From: Nocardia nova NBRC 15556
GTDB lineage: Bacteria; Actinomycetota; Actinomycetes; Mycobacteriales; Mycobacteriaceae
DNA: 64,000 bases
Reading direction: 5' to 3'
Assembly: GCF_001613005.1 (NCBI RefSeq)
Contig: NZ_BDBN01000006.1
Location: 161,763 to 225,762 of the forward strand
Below the pieces are notes generated by a model. The model had not been told where the DNA came from and searched no databases. It was given only the letters and a program-made list of their open reading frames with translations. Below are positions 49,134-58,146 of the stretch, piece by piece. A program made the translations under genes and the position numbers. Each line of letters begins with the position of its first letter. Position 1 is the stretch's first letter.

Positions 49134-50510
49134 ATGTATCAACCGCGTACCGCGGTCATCGGCGCCGGAATCAGCGGTCTGACCGCCGGCAAGATGCTCG
49201 GCGACTACGGGGTGCCGTATGTGTGCTTCGAATCCTCGGACCGTGTCGGCGGCAACTGGGCCTTCGGCAACCCGAACGGGCACAGCAGCGCGTATCGCTC
49301 CCTGCACATCGACACCTCCAAACATCAGCTGTCGTTCCGCGACTTCCCGATGCCGGAGGAATTCCCCGACTTCCCGCATCACACCCAGATCAAGCAGTAT
49401 CTCGACGATTACTGTGCCGCCTTCGACCTCTACCGTTCCATCGAATTCGGCAACGGTGTCGAACACGCGCGGCGTCTGCCGGGCGGCGGCTGGGAACTGC
49501 GCACGCAGCGAAACGAGGTGCGCCACTTCGATTTCCTGGTCGTCGCCAACGGGCACCACTGGGACCCGCGCTATCCGGAATTCCCGGGCGAATTCACCGG
49601 CCGCACCATGCACGCCCACCACTACATAGACCCGCGCACCCCGATGGACTTCTCCGATCAGCGCATTCTGGTGGTCGGACTGGGCAACAGCGCCGCCGAT
49701 ATCGCGGTCGAGCTGTCGTCGAAGGCGCTGGGCAACAAGCTGACGCTGTCCACTCGCTCCGGCGCCTGGATCGTGCCGAAGTACATCGCCGGTAAGCCGG
49801 CCGACAAGTACTACCGCACGAGCCCCTACATCCCGTTCTCCTGGCAGCGCAAGATCGCGCAGTGGGGACAACCGCTGACCGCGGGCCGTCCGGAGAATTA
49901 CGGCCTGCCCACGCCGAATCACAAATTCTTCGAGGCGCACCCGACCCAATCGGTGGAACTGCCGCTGCGGCTGGGTTCCGGCGATGTGATCCCGAAACCG
50001 AATATCGACCGATTCGACGGCGCCACCGTGCATTTCGCCGACGGCACCGCCGACGATTTCGACATCATCATCTACGCCACCGGCTACAACATCACCTTCC
50101 CGTTCTTCGATCCGGACTTCATCAGCGCTCCGGACAACAAGATCGATCTGTACAAGCGGATGTTCCTGCCCGGTTTCGAGGATCTGGCCTTCGCCGGATT
50201 CGCCCAGTCCACCCCGACCTTGTTCCCGTTCGTCGAATGCCAGGCGCGACTGATCGGGGCCTATGCGGTGGGCCGCTACCGGCTGCCGTCGGCGGACGAG
50301 ATGCGGCGGGTGATCGTCGCCGAACAGCAGCACTACACCGGGCATATGGTGCCCAGCGCCCGGCACACCCAGCAGGTGGACTACTTCCTCTACGAACACG
50401 ATATGCGGGTGCGTGAGATTCCGGCCGGCGCCGAGCGGGCGCGGCTGTCGGGGCCGCCCCCGTGGGCGCGCGTGGCGGAGACGGATCGACCGGTGGGAGT
50501 GGCACAGTGA
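49134..50510 (+). CDS. Class B flavin-containing monooxygenase
   Basis: A 458-residue FMO. GAGISG (10-15) binds FAD, GLGNSAAD binds NADPH, and between them lies FTGRTMHAHHY, the FxGxxxHxxxY fingerprint with its His, so this enzyme keeps the residue that the 5363-6889 protein lost. ATG 49134 follows AAAGGAGTGG. The gene overlaps the hydrolase by four bases. With hydrolase and SDR downstream it forms a short oxidative degradation operon, probably for a ketone or other lipophile. Confidence 0.9.
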   Translation: MYQPRTAVIGAGISGLTAGKMLGDYGVPYVCFESSDRVGGNWAFGNPNGHSSAYRSLHIDTSKHQLSFRDFPMPEEFPDFPHHTQIKQYLDDYCAAFDLYRSIEFGNGVEHARRLPGGGWELRTQRNEVRHFDFLVVANGHHWDPRYPEFPGEFTGRTMHAHHYIDPRTPMDFSDQRILVVGLGNSAADIAVELSSKALGNKLTLSTRSGAWIVPKYIAGKPADKYYRTSPYIPFSWQRKIAQWGQPLTAGRPENYGLPTPNHKFFEAHPTQSVELPLRLGSGDVIPKPNIDRFDGATVHFADGTADDFDIIIYATGYNITFPFFDPDFISAPDNKIDLYKRMFLPGFEDLAFAGFAQSTPTLFPFVECQARLIGAYAVGRYRLPSADEMRRVIVAEQQHYTGHMVPSARHTQQVDYFLYEHDMRVREIPAGAERARLSGPPPWARVAETDRPVGVAQ

Positions 50511-51448
50511 CGACGTATCGGCAGGTCGAGTTCACCTCGTCCGGAACCACCTGTGACGCATGGTTTTTCGAGGGCACGCCGGACGGGCCGTTCGACGGCC
50601 CCGGCGGCCGTCCGGTCGTGGTGATGGCGCACGGATTCGGCGGGACGAAGGATTCCGGGCTGGAACCGTTCGCACAGCGCCTCGCCGCGGCCGGACTGGC
50701 CGTATTCGCCTTCGACTACCGGGGTTTCGGCGCCTCCGCCGGTGAACCCCGGCAGCGGGTCTCGATGGCCGCACAGGCCGAGGACTACCGTGCCGCGCTG
50801 TCCGCGGCCGCACGGCAGCCCGGCGTGGATCCGAATCGACTGGTCGCCTGGGGCATCTCACTGTCCGGCGGCCACGCCCTCACCGTCGCCGCGGACCGGA
50901 CCGACATCTGCGCGGTCGTCGCGCTCGTGCCGCTGGTGAACGGATTGGCCGCGGGCCGAGTCGCTTTCGGGCAGGTCGGCGCCGCGGCGATCGCGAAATC
51001 CACGATGTCGAGTGTGCGCAGCGCCCTGGCCGGACGGTTCGGCGGTAATCGGGTGATGATGCCGCTGGTGGGCAAGCCCGGCGAACATGCCGCCCTGACC
51101 GCCGACGGCTACTACGAGAGCTATACCGCACTCGCGGGCCCCACCTGGCGCAACGAGGTGGACGCGGCGATCGGTCTGGAACTGGGCAGCTATCGCGCCG
51201 ACCGGCGGGCCGCGCGCATCACCGCGCCGGTGCTGATGCAGATCGCCGACTTCGACCGCGCCGCGCCCGCTCACGCCGCGGCCAAGGCCGCGTTCGCCGC
51301 ACGTGCCGAGGTTCGCCACTACCCGTGCGACCACTTCGACATCTTCGCCGGCAACGACTGGTTCGAGCCCGCCGTCGACCATCAGGTGCACTTCCTGACC
51401 CGCCATCTCGCCGCCGACCGCGCGATCGCCGAGGGGGCACAGCGATGA
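50507..51448 (+). CDS. Alpha/beta hydrolase
   Basis: A 313-residue alpha/beta-hydrolase. The opening MAHGFGGTKDSGLEPFAQRL carries the oxyanion segment and WGISLSGGHAL the nucleophile elbow (GxSxSGG). The closing YPCDHFDIF gives the catalytic His. GTG 50507 overlaps the FMO stop (GTGA) after GTGGGAG. It is in the same operon, presumably cutting the ester or lactone made by the FMO; substrate inferred only from context. Confidence 0.87.
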   Translation: MTTYRQVEFTSSGTTCDAWFFEGTPDGPFDGPGGRPVVVMAHGFGGTKDSGLEPFAQRLAAAGLAVFAFDYRGFGASAGEPRQRVSMAAQAEDYRAALSAAARQPGVDPNRLVAWGISLSGGHALTVAADRTDICAVVALVPLVNGLAAGRVAFGQVGAAAIAKSTMSSVRSALAGRFGGNRVMMPLVGKPGEHAALTADGYYESYTALAGPTWRNEVDAAIGLELGSYRADRRAARITAPVLMQIADFDRAAPAHAAAKAAFAARAEVRHYPCDHFDIFAGNDWFEPAVDHQVHFLTRHLAADRAIAEGAQR

Positions 51449-52248
51449 GTACAGCCGGTGAAGCGGCGAACGCCCCGGAGGCAGCGCCGACAACGCGGGG
51501 CGCGATGGTGATCGGCGGTGGCTCGGGCATCGGCCGCGCCACCGGACATGCGCTGGCGCGCGACGGTTTTCGCGTCGTGGTCGCCGATGTGAATCTCGAG
51601 GCGGCGCGGACGGTGGCGGCGGAGATCGGCGATTCGGCGAGCGCGGTGGCGCTCGACGTCACCGACGAGGCGTCGGTGGCAGCCGGCTTCGAAGCGAGCG
51701 GCGACCTCCACGCGGTGGTGAACTGCGCGGGGCTGTCGCTACCCGGCCCGATCACCGAACTCGAACTGGCACACTGGAAAACGACGGTCGACGTCTGCCT
51801 CACCGGATCGTTCCTGGCGATCAAATACGCGGGCCGCCACCTGGCCGACGGCGGATCCATCACCTGCATCGCCTCCCTCAACGGCCGCCAGCCCGGAACC
51901 GGGATGGCCGGTTACTGTTCGGCCAAGGCGGGTGTGCTGATGCTGGTGGAGGTCGCGGCGCTGGAGTTGGCCGAGCGCGGCATCCGGGTGAACGCGATCA
52001 GTCCGGGCCTGGTCGACACTCCGCTGGTCGCCGGTATCGCCTTCGTTCCGGGGCTGACCGAGGAGTACCTCGAGAACACCCCGCTCGGACGCAGCGGCCG
52101 ACCCGAGGAAATCGCCGAGATGGCGGCCTTCCTGGCCTCCGACCGGGCGGCGTGGATGACGGGTGCGGCCATCGATCTCAACGGCGGCGCACATCTGAAG
52201 CGCTATCCCGACGTCCTGGCCCGAGTGCGGGCGCTGGCCGAGGGTTAA
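51445..52248 (+). CDS. Short-chain dehydrogenase/reductase
   Basis: A 267-residue classical SDR. GGGSGIG near 25-31 binds the cofactor (acidic VADVN after strand 2, so NAD is likely), NCAG follows, and the active site is Tyr and Lys in YCSAK after SLNGRQPG. Its ATG overlaps the hydrolase stop (ATGA). Third gene of the FMO-hydrolase-SDR operon; it likely oxidises the alcohol released by the hydrolase. It converges with the DUF6508 gene and overlaps it by four bases. Confidence 0.87.
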   Translation: MSTAGEAANAPEAAPTTRGAMVIGGGSGIGRATGHALARDGFRVVVADVNLEAARTVAAEIGDSASAVALDVTDEASVAAGFEASGDLHAVVNCAGLSLPGPITELELAHWKTTVDVCLTGSFLAIKYAGRHLADGGSITCIASLNGRQPGTGMAGYCSAKAGVLMLVEVAALELAERGIRVNAISPGLVDTPLVAGIAFVPGLTEEYLENTPLGRSGRPEEIAEMAAFLASDRAAWMTGAAIDLNGGAHLKRYPDVLARVRALAEG

Positions 52249-52664
52249 CGCGCCGCGTGCGGGTAGGTGTGCTGATGCAGGCGGTGCAGGAGCGCCTGCA
52301 TCAGCCCCGACTCGAAGGCCGACGCCAGTGTCCCCTCGGTGAAGCGGTCCGCGCGCACCAGCAGGGTCAGGTATTGCAGGCACTGCTGTGCGGTGCAGGT
52401 CGCCAGCGCCGCGCGGTCACGGCGCTGAATCGCCTGCTGTCCCTCTTCCCAAGCGCCCCAATTGAAGTGGGTCAGCAGCAGATGCCTATCGACCAGGAAG
52501 CGCACCACCTCGTCGACGAGCGGCGCCTTCCGCGACCAGGCCGAGCTGGAGGCCGTTTTGTCGACTCGGCACACCAGATCGGTGAGCACGCCGCGATCGT
52601 GGGCGGTCAGCCGCGCCAAAGCGGCCTCGGCCGATTCGACCGTCATGGGGTTGGCCTGCGTCAC
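52245..52664 (-). CDS. DUF6508 family protein
   Basis: A 139-residue helical protein matching the DUF6508 pattern as I know it: HFNWGAWEEGQQAI, then TCTAQQCLQYLTLLVRADRF and EGTLASAFESGLMQALLHRL. Function unknown. The upstream gap has TGAAA-N8-TTTCA (52685-52702). It ends opposite the SDR stop with a four-base overlap. Confidence 0.62.
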   Translation of the reverse strand: MTQANPMTVESAEAALARLTAHDRGVLTDLVCRVDKTASSSAWSRKAPLVDEVVRFLVDRHLLLTHFNWGAWEEGQQAIQRRDRAALATCTAQQCLQYLTLLVRADRFTEGTLASAFESGLMQALLHRLHQHTYPHAAR

Positions 52665-52747
52665 GATCCGACACCTCCGTCATGTGAAAACTAGGAATTT
52701 CATACCATGAGGTGTGTACTTCTTCTCGGCGCAGTCTCCGGTGCCGG

Positions 52748-54253
52748 CTAGCGGCGGGGCTCCGCATCACCGTCGGCAACCAGGAACACCGGCAGTGTCG
52801 AAGGATCGCCGATGAACTCGAATTCCGCACCGCGCGTGTCGACTTCGCCGTCGGTGGCCAGTGAGATCGGCGGCCCGTCCACGCGTACCCGCAACTTGTC
52901 CGCATGCCGGTGGACGTAGGTGGGCGAATCGCCGAGGGTGCCGGTGAGCGACGCCCAGATCAGCCGCAATCGGGAGAACCGCCGGTCCGCGCGCAGATAC
53001 CGGATGTCCAGACCGGCGCCGTGCAGATCGGTTCGGGCAGTGGGCACCTGATCGCGGGGGCGGTAGGCTCCGTTGCCCACGAACAACATCCACACCGAGG
53101 CCGGAACGCCGTCGATGGTGGTGCGCAGCGGCTGGGCGCGCACGAGCACGCACACCATCGCCACCGCCGCGGCCGGCCATTTGCCGATGCGATGTTCCCA
53201 GCGTTCACGCAACCGGACGAAATCGGGATAACCGCCGAGGCTCGCGGTGTTCACCAGGGTGCGTTCGCTGCCGTCGTCCAGGCGCACCCGCGCGGTGTCG
53301 GCTAGCGCGACCTGTCCGGAGGACAGTGCGGCGAGGGTGGCCGCGATATCCTCGACACCTATGTCCCGGGCGAAGTGGTTCAGGGTGCCGCCCGGGAAGA
53401 CGGCCAGCGGAAGTCCGTGCCGCACCGCCGCTTCCGCGACCGCCGAAACCGTGCCGTCCCCGCCCAGGACGCCGAGCGCGCGGATCGATCCGGATCTCAC
53501 CCGGGTGTCTATCTCGGCGTCCAGGTCGATGTCGTCGCCGAGTTCGAGCAGCGTCGCGGCCGGAAGCTTGCGGATCAGATCGGCCAGCAGTCCGCCGCCG
53601 TCGCCGCTGCCGGAGTTCGGATTGGCGACCAACAGCAGGCCGTCGCCGCCGATCAGTGGTTCGATCCGCTGTGCCGGGCCGACCGTCGCGGGTTCGTCGC
53701 GACGCACCGCCCACCACCGCCTGGTGCCGACCGCGACGGCGCCGCCGAGTGCCGCGCCGGCGAGCACGTCGGTGGGCCAGTGCACGCCCACGTGAACCCG
53801 CGAGTACGCGACCGCGGCTGCCACGGGCGCCACCGCAACCGCCAGTGCCGGTGATTCCAGCGCCACGCCGGTGACGAAGGCCGCCGCCGAGGCGGCGTGG
53901 CCGGAGGGAAACGACGACGAGATCGGCGGCGAGATCAGGCGCCGCATCTGCGGCACCGCCTCGGCGGGTGGCCGGCGCCGCGGGAACAGCGGTTTGCCGA
54001 CACCGTTGGCCAGCCCGCTCGCGATGCCGACGGCGACGAGTCCGCGCGCCGCGGCACGGCGGTGAGTCGTGGTCCCGACGGCGATCGCACCGACACCGGC
54101 CGCGATCCACAGCCGATTGGCGTTGGCGGCGTGGCTCAGCGAACGCAGCACGGTGTCGGCGGTACTCGGGCGCAACCGTGCGCTCCGGTCGACCAGTCGC
54201 CGATCCAGAGTATTGATTCCGCGAACCCGCCGCGGGACGAGAGGCCTGCGCAT
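52748..54253 (-). CDS. Bifunctional PAP2 phosphatase / diacylglycerol-kinase-like protein
   Basis: A 501-residue two-domain membrane protein. The N-terminal PAP2 domain has KPLFPRRRPP, SFPSGHAAS (PSGH 116-119) and SRVHVGVHWPTD (151-162), the three phosphatase motifs. The C-terminal domain (~203-500) is a lipid/DAG kinase fold with NPNSGSGDGG and GGDGT (264-268), followed by FPGGTLNHFARD. The fusion is known in mycobacteria and relatives. It should act on lipid phosphates at the membrane. No close operon partner. Confidence 0.9.
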   Translation of the reverse strand: MRRPLVPRRVRGINTLDRRLVDRSARLRPSTADTVLRSLSHAANANRLWIAAGVGAIAVGTTTHRRAAARGLVAVGIASGLANGVGKPLFPRRRPPAEAVPQMRRLISPPISSSFPSGHAASAAAFVTGVALESPALAVAVAPVAAAVAYSRVHVGVHWPTDVLAGAALGGAVAVGTRRWWAVRRDEPATVGPAQRIEPLIGGDGLLLVANPNSGSGDGGGLLADLIRKLPAATLLELGDDIDLDAEIDTRVRSGSIRALGVLGGDGTVSAVAEAAVRHGLPLAVFPGGTLNHFARDIGVEDIAATLAALSSGQVALADTARVRLDDGSERTLVNTASLGGYPDFVRLRERWEHRIGKWPAAAVAMVCVLVRAQPLRTTIDGVPASVWMLFVGNGAYRPRDQVPTARTDLHGAGLDIRYLRADRRFSRLRLIWASLTGTLGDSPTYVHRHADKLRVRVDGPPISLATDGEVDTRGAEFEFIGDPSTLPVFLVADGDAEPRR

Positions 54254-54302
54254 TCACCCGAGCGTACCGGCACGGCGCGCCGGGCACATCGAACAACCGG
54301 AC

Positions 54303-55010
54303 TTATCGGGCAGCCTCGTTGGGAGCGGGCAGTTCGGCATGCCGGGCGAAGGCCTGGTCGATGAGCTCGGAGGCCGCCCGGGTGACGATCAGGCGGGCGA
54401 TGGCCACCTCGGTTTCCAGCCGTGCGCGGTCCTTGCTGTCGCGCTGCGAGCGCTCGTAGGCCTGCCCGGCCAAGCAGTAGAACAATTCGGTGGCGTAGCG
54501 ATCGGCGATCTGATTGCAGTCCGCGCGCAGCCGCTCCACGAGCTGAAAGGCGGTGGCGTCCGGCACCCCGCTGTCGATGAGGCGCGCGGCGAGATCGCCG
54601 CAGCGCGGATTGGCGACCCGGTAGGCCTCCAGCGGGTCGGAACTGCCGGCCAGCGCCTGTTTGACGTAGTCGGGCAGATCGGCGAGCGGATCGTCGCCGA
54701 CCGGTTTCTCCTGTGCCGCAACGGGTTCGCGCTCGCCCGGACTGTCGCTGACCCCGAGGACGTCGGCGAGCCCGTCGCCACGATCCCATGCCTCGAGCAG
54801 TTCGCGGATCCCGTTGAGCTTCATACCTCGGCTGAGCAGCCGGCTGATCGTGTGCAGCCGCTCCAGATGATCGGATCCGTAGTAGCCGATGCGCCCCCGG
54901 ACTTCCGGTGACGGCAACAGCCCTCGTTCGTGGTACACGCGGACACTGCGCACGGTGGTGTCTGCTGCCCGCGCCAGCTCGTCGATCGTGTACTCCGAGT
55001 GCACAGCCAT
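54303..55010 (-). CDS. MerR family transcriptional regulator
   Basis: A 235-residue MerR protein. The N-terminal winged helix is TIDELARAADTTVRSVRVYH with RIGYYGSDHLERL. The region up to ~75 is typical, then a long helical C-terminal part of a TipAS-like kind (LIDSGVPDATAFQLVERLRA, RYATELFYCLAGQAYER). Start ATG 55010. The gap toward the WhiB-like gene has an imperfect dyad around 55045-55070. Target and ligand are unknown. Confidence 0.85.
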   Translation of the reverse strand: MAVHSEYTIDELARAADTTVRSVRVYHERGLLPSPEVRGRIGYYGSDHLERLHTISRLLSRGMKLNGIRELLEAWDRGDGLADVLGVSDSPGEREPVAAQEKPVGDDPLADLPDYVKQALAGSSDPLEAYRVANPRCGDLAARLIDSGVPDATAFQLVERLRADCNQIADRYATELFYCLAGQAYERSQRDSKDRARLETEVAIARLIVTRAASELIDQAFARHAELPAPNEAAR

Positions 55011-55292
55011 ACCTCTTAGGAAATCACAACTTACCCCGTAGAAAAACGGACCGTACAAAAACGTCCCGTTAAGTGACGATACATCCGTGCAACGACTTGG
55101 TCAATGTGCCGTTAAATAGCGGCGAAAGTGGTTGCTGACAGCCAAATCGTGGGTTAACGTGCCGAGTACAGCAGTTCGCTGCTGGTTGCCGGGGACTGTT
55201 GAGCAGCCCCGATGCCCGCCCGACCCATGGGCCACGTCTGCGAACCACACGGTGACTGCACACGTGTGTCCTCGGCATCCCCGGAGACGGAA

Positions 55293-55769
55293 ATGAGCAC
55301 AATTCACTCGCGTCGGCTACCCCTCGGATCCCCTGTGGCGCCGCCGCTTTCGACTGTTCCCACGCCCGCCGTCGCGACCGTCGCCGTCGCGGCCGCGCAC
55401 CGCCCGCCGTGCGCCGACGGACCCGACGACTGGGACCTCGACGTCGGCACCCCCGACTCCTGGCGCGCCGCGGTCCGGATCTGCGCGAGCTGCCCGCTGC
55501 TGACCGAATGTTCCCAGCTCGCAGAGGCTTTGATCGCTCGTGGCGACGGTCCCCGGGCCATGATCTGGGCCGGAGTCGCCTACGACAGCGCCGGCAAGAT
55601 CGTGGAGAACCTCGATCGGCATCGGACGGCCCCGCTGGATCACAAACGGCCGCTGCGGATCATCCGGACCGGCGCCCGGCCGGTCTGTGTGGAACCCGCG
55701 CCCGCGACGCCGCGTCGTCGTATCGTGCTGGGGCGCCGGTTGCGACCGGCAGCGACCGGTGGCTGCTGA
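55293..55769 (+). CDS. WhiB-like iron-sulfur protein
   Basis: A 158-residue Wbl protein. The four cluster cysteines are Cys40, Cys64, Cys67 and Cys73 (RICASCPLLTEC), with IWAGVAYD replacing the usual G[VI]WGG turn. These proteins bind a [4Fe-4S] cluster and act with sigma factors. ATG 55293 with GGAGACGG before it is chosen over an upstream ATG. It is the first gene before the ROK gene and the transfer-like module; plasmid and ICE loci often carry an added Wbl gene. Confidence 0.85.
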   Translation: MSTIHSRRLPLGSPVAPPLSTVPTPAVATVAVAAAHRPPCADGPDDWDLDVGTPDSWRAAVRICASCPLLTECSQLAEALIARGDGPRAMIWAGVAYDSAGKIVENLDRHRTAPLDHKRPLRIIRTGARPVCVEPAPATPRRRIVLGRRLRPAATGGC

Positions 55770-55817
55770 GAGCCGTCACCATCGACAGGCGAAAACTACT
55801 GTGACGGTGGGTAATTC

Positions 55818-56711
55818 ATGACTGTGCTGGCGTTGGAAATCGGCCCGGCGGGCTTCGCGGCGACTCGCGTGGCAGACGATGTCGGTACGGACGATATTCG
55901 CCGGGCTCCGATCCCCGCCGCCGGCGCCTGGGAAGCCTGCCGGACACTGCTGCACGAGACCGCCGGCGGCGAGGATGTGGCGGCGATCGGGATCGGATCG
56001 TCAGGGCCGATCGACATGACCGCCGGCGTCGTCGCGCCGACCGCGGTCAAGGAGTGGCAGACCGGTTTCGAGCTGGTCGATTCCGTGAAGAAGGCGTTCC
56101 CGGGCGCCAGTGTGCAACTGGGGCTGGACGGTGTGTGCCTCGCGCTGGCCGAACAGAATTTCGGCGCGACGGGTCAGGTGATGGACGCGGTGTCGATCGC
56201 CGTATCGGATCGGATCAGTGCCGGGGTGATGGTCGGCGGCCTGGTGGTCGTGGGGCGTACCGGCAATGCCGGTCATCTGGGCCATCTGCTCGTTCCCGGT
56301 TACGACGAACCGTGTGAATGCGGTGGTCGAGGCTGTCTCGAAGCCGTCGCGGGTGGCCTCTCCGCGGTGCGGTGGGCTCGGGGCCGGGGCTGGCCGGGAG
56401 CCACGGTGGCGGAACTGGTTTCGGCGGCGCAGTCCGGCGATGAGGTTGCGGTCGCGGCGTTCGAACGGGTGGGTACCGCGTTGGGACGGGCCATCGCTTC
56501 GATCGCGCCGCTGCTCGATGTCGGTCTCGTCGTCGTGGGCGGTTCGATGGCCACGGCCGGCCCAGCGCTGTGGAAGCCGCTGAACACGGCCGTGGCCACC
56601 CATGCCCGGGCCGGCTTCCTGGCCGCACTGCGAGTGGTCCCTTCGGAATTGGAGGATCTCGGCGTCCTGGCCGGGGCGGGGGTTCTCGCCCTGATCGCGG
56701 CCCAGGACTAG
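55818..56711 (+). CDS. ROK-family protein with degenerate ATP motif
   Basis: A 297-residue ROK-fold protein. The zinc site is intact (GNAGHLGHL, CECGGRGC with Cys166, Cys168, Cys173) and the second phosphate loop GGSMATAGP is present. The first phosphate motif, normally DxGGT, reads LEIGPAGFAAT, and the catalytic Asp region is GLDGVCLALAE with Asp104 kept. Sugar kinase activity is therefore doubtful; it may be a sugar-binding regulator, though it lacks the HTH of NagC/XylR. It lies between the Wbl gene and the PAS-like gene. Confidence 0.75.
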   Translation: MTVLALEIGPAGFAATRVADDVGTDDIRRAPIPAAGAWEACRTLLHETAGGEDVAAIGIGSSGPIDMTAGVVAPTAVKEWQTGFELVDSVKKAFPGASVQLGLDGVCLALAEQNFGATGQVMDAVSIAVSDRISAGVMVGGLVVVGRTGNAGHLGHLLVPGYDEPCECGGRGCLEAVAGGLSAVRWARGRGWPGATVAELVSAAQSGDEVAVAAFERVGTALGRAIASIAPLLDVGLVVVGGSMATAGPALWKPLNTAVATHARAGFLAALRVVPSELEDLGVLAGAGVLALIAAQD

Positions 56712-56965
56712 CGGCACCGTCGTCGATCACGGCCGAAGGCGCGCAGGATGCGGGCGTCGGCCGTGATTTCGCATGTTCAGCGTCTGTTTACGAAATGGGC
56801 GTTCGTTCAACATGGTTCACTTGCAGTGGTCGGACTGCTGACCAGTGCAGTTGTTCTTCTCCTATTGATCGCACCGCTGGATAACGGTACATTGTCTAGG
56901 TCACGATGATCGTCTGAACCCGTCGGTCATGAGTGCGGAGGAACGGCTGGTGCAGGGCAAGTGCG

Positions 56966-58114
56966 ATGAGTGACGCGGTGATCGGATGGACGACGATCGA
57001 AACATTGACGCCGGAGACGATGTCGGTCGCCTCGGTCGGGGAAACGCCCCGCGAGTTCGCGGCGTGGCAGCGTGTGCTGCAACGGCAGCTGGCGAAGATG
57101 CCCGCGATCTACGACGGCCTGACGACCGCGCGGATCGCCGAGGCCATGATCTCGGCCCGCGATCACGCGCAGGAGGTCGATCTGCGGATCGCGACCCGCT
57201 CGGGTCCGCATCGGCTGCTGATCAAACCCGTCTTCGGTCCCGCCGGTGACGTCCATGCCATCCGGCTGTGGCTGGGTCCGGCGACCGCGGAGGTGCCGGC
57301 GCTGCGTCCGGCGGTCGGAGCGATCTGGGATCTGTCGACACAGACCATCCAGCTGCCGGGCGGTATCGCGCGATTGTCGGGAATGTCCGCCGAGGAGTAC
57401 GTGCCGCGGATATCGATCGCCGAACTGTTCCACCGAATGTCGGGATTCGACCGGCACACCGAGGTGCTCGATCTGCTGTACGAGCCGACGGCCGGCGCCA
57501 AGATGCAGTTCGACGTGACCGTCCGCGCCGACGGTGAACGTCCCGGCCGCTGGCGCATCACGATGCGCGCACGGAACGACGAACGATCCAGGGGCGCATG
57601 GCTGTTGATCGAGGAGATCGGCGCCGAGCGGGCGTCGATGTCGTGGTCGACGCTGGAGCAGGTCGGTCTGCGGGAAGCGCATCGCCGTGCCGGCACTCAT
57701 CTGGCTGTGGTGCAACTCGAATACACGAGCATTTCGCACTGGCTGACCGATCCGGCGCCCTGGATCAGGTGGGACTATCTGTTCCGGCCGATCGACGTCT
57801 TCCATCCCGACGATCGCCATCGCCTGCTCGCCCTCGACGAGCGGTTGCGCGCGGGCGACACCGCCGGGGTGACCGTCCGGGCTTTGAATTACGGTGGCGG
57901 GTACACCCCGACCTCCCTGCTGCTGTACCCCTACCCGGGATATTCGGCGCGGCAATTGGCGATCGCCCAGATGGTTCGCGTCGCCGACGATCTCCCGGTG
58001 ATGGAGCCGCAACGGCAGTCCTCGGGGCTTCCGCATCTGCACACCCCGATCGGCTACGACGACCAGCTGCGGCATCGTCTGGCCGGCCGGATGAAGCGCA
58101 GCCCCGTGTACTGA
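56966..58114 (+). CDS. PAS/GAF-like domain protein (DUF5593-type)
   Basis: A 382-residue soluble protein. The N-terminal part (RHAQEVDLRI region to LIKPVFGPAG) resembles GAF-like DUF5593. Around 290-340 PIDVFHPDDRHRLLALDERL is a PAS-like block. I take the family from memory and with caution. The start is ATG 56966; a 14-codon frame (ATG 56929) overlaps it by eight bases and might couple translation. It precedes the TcpC-like gene on the same strand. Ligand and role unknown. Confidence 0.55.
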   Translation: MSDAVIGWTTIETLTPETMSVASVGETPREFAAWQRVLQRQLAKMPAIYDGLTTARIAEAMISARDHAQEVDLRIATRSGPHRLLIKPVFGPAGDVHAIRLWLGPATAEVPALRPAVGAIWDLSTQTIQLPGGIARLSGMSAEEYVPRISIAELFHRMSGFDRHTEVLDLLYEPTAGAKMQFDVTVRADGERPGRWRITMRARNDERSRGAWLLIEEIGAERASMSWSTLEQVGLREAHRRAGTHLAVVQLEYTSISHWLTDPAPWIRWDYLFRPIDVFHPDDRHRLLALDERLRAGDTAGVTVRALNYGGGYTPTSLLLYPYPGYSARQLAIAQMVRVADDLPVMEPQRQSSGLPHLHTPIGYDDQLRHRLAGRMKRSPVY

Positions 58115-58146
58115 TCGCCTTCCCACGGCAGGGAACAGTCCGAAGG

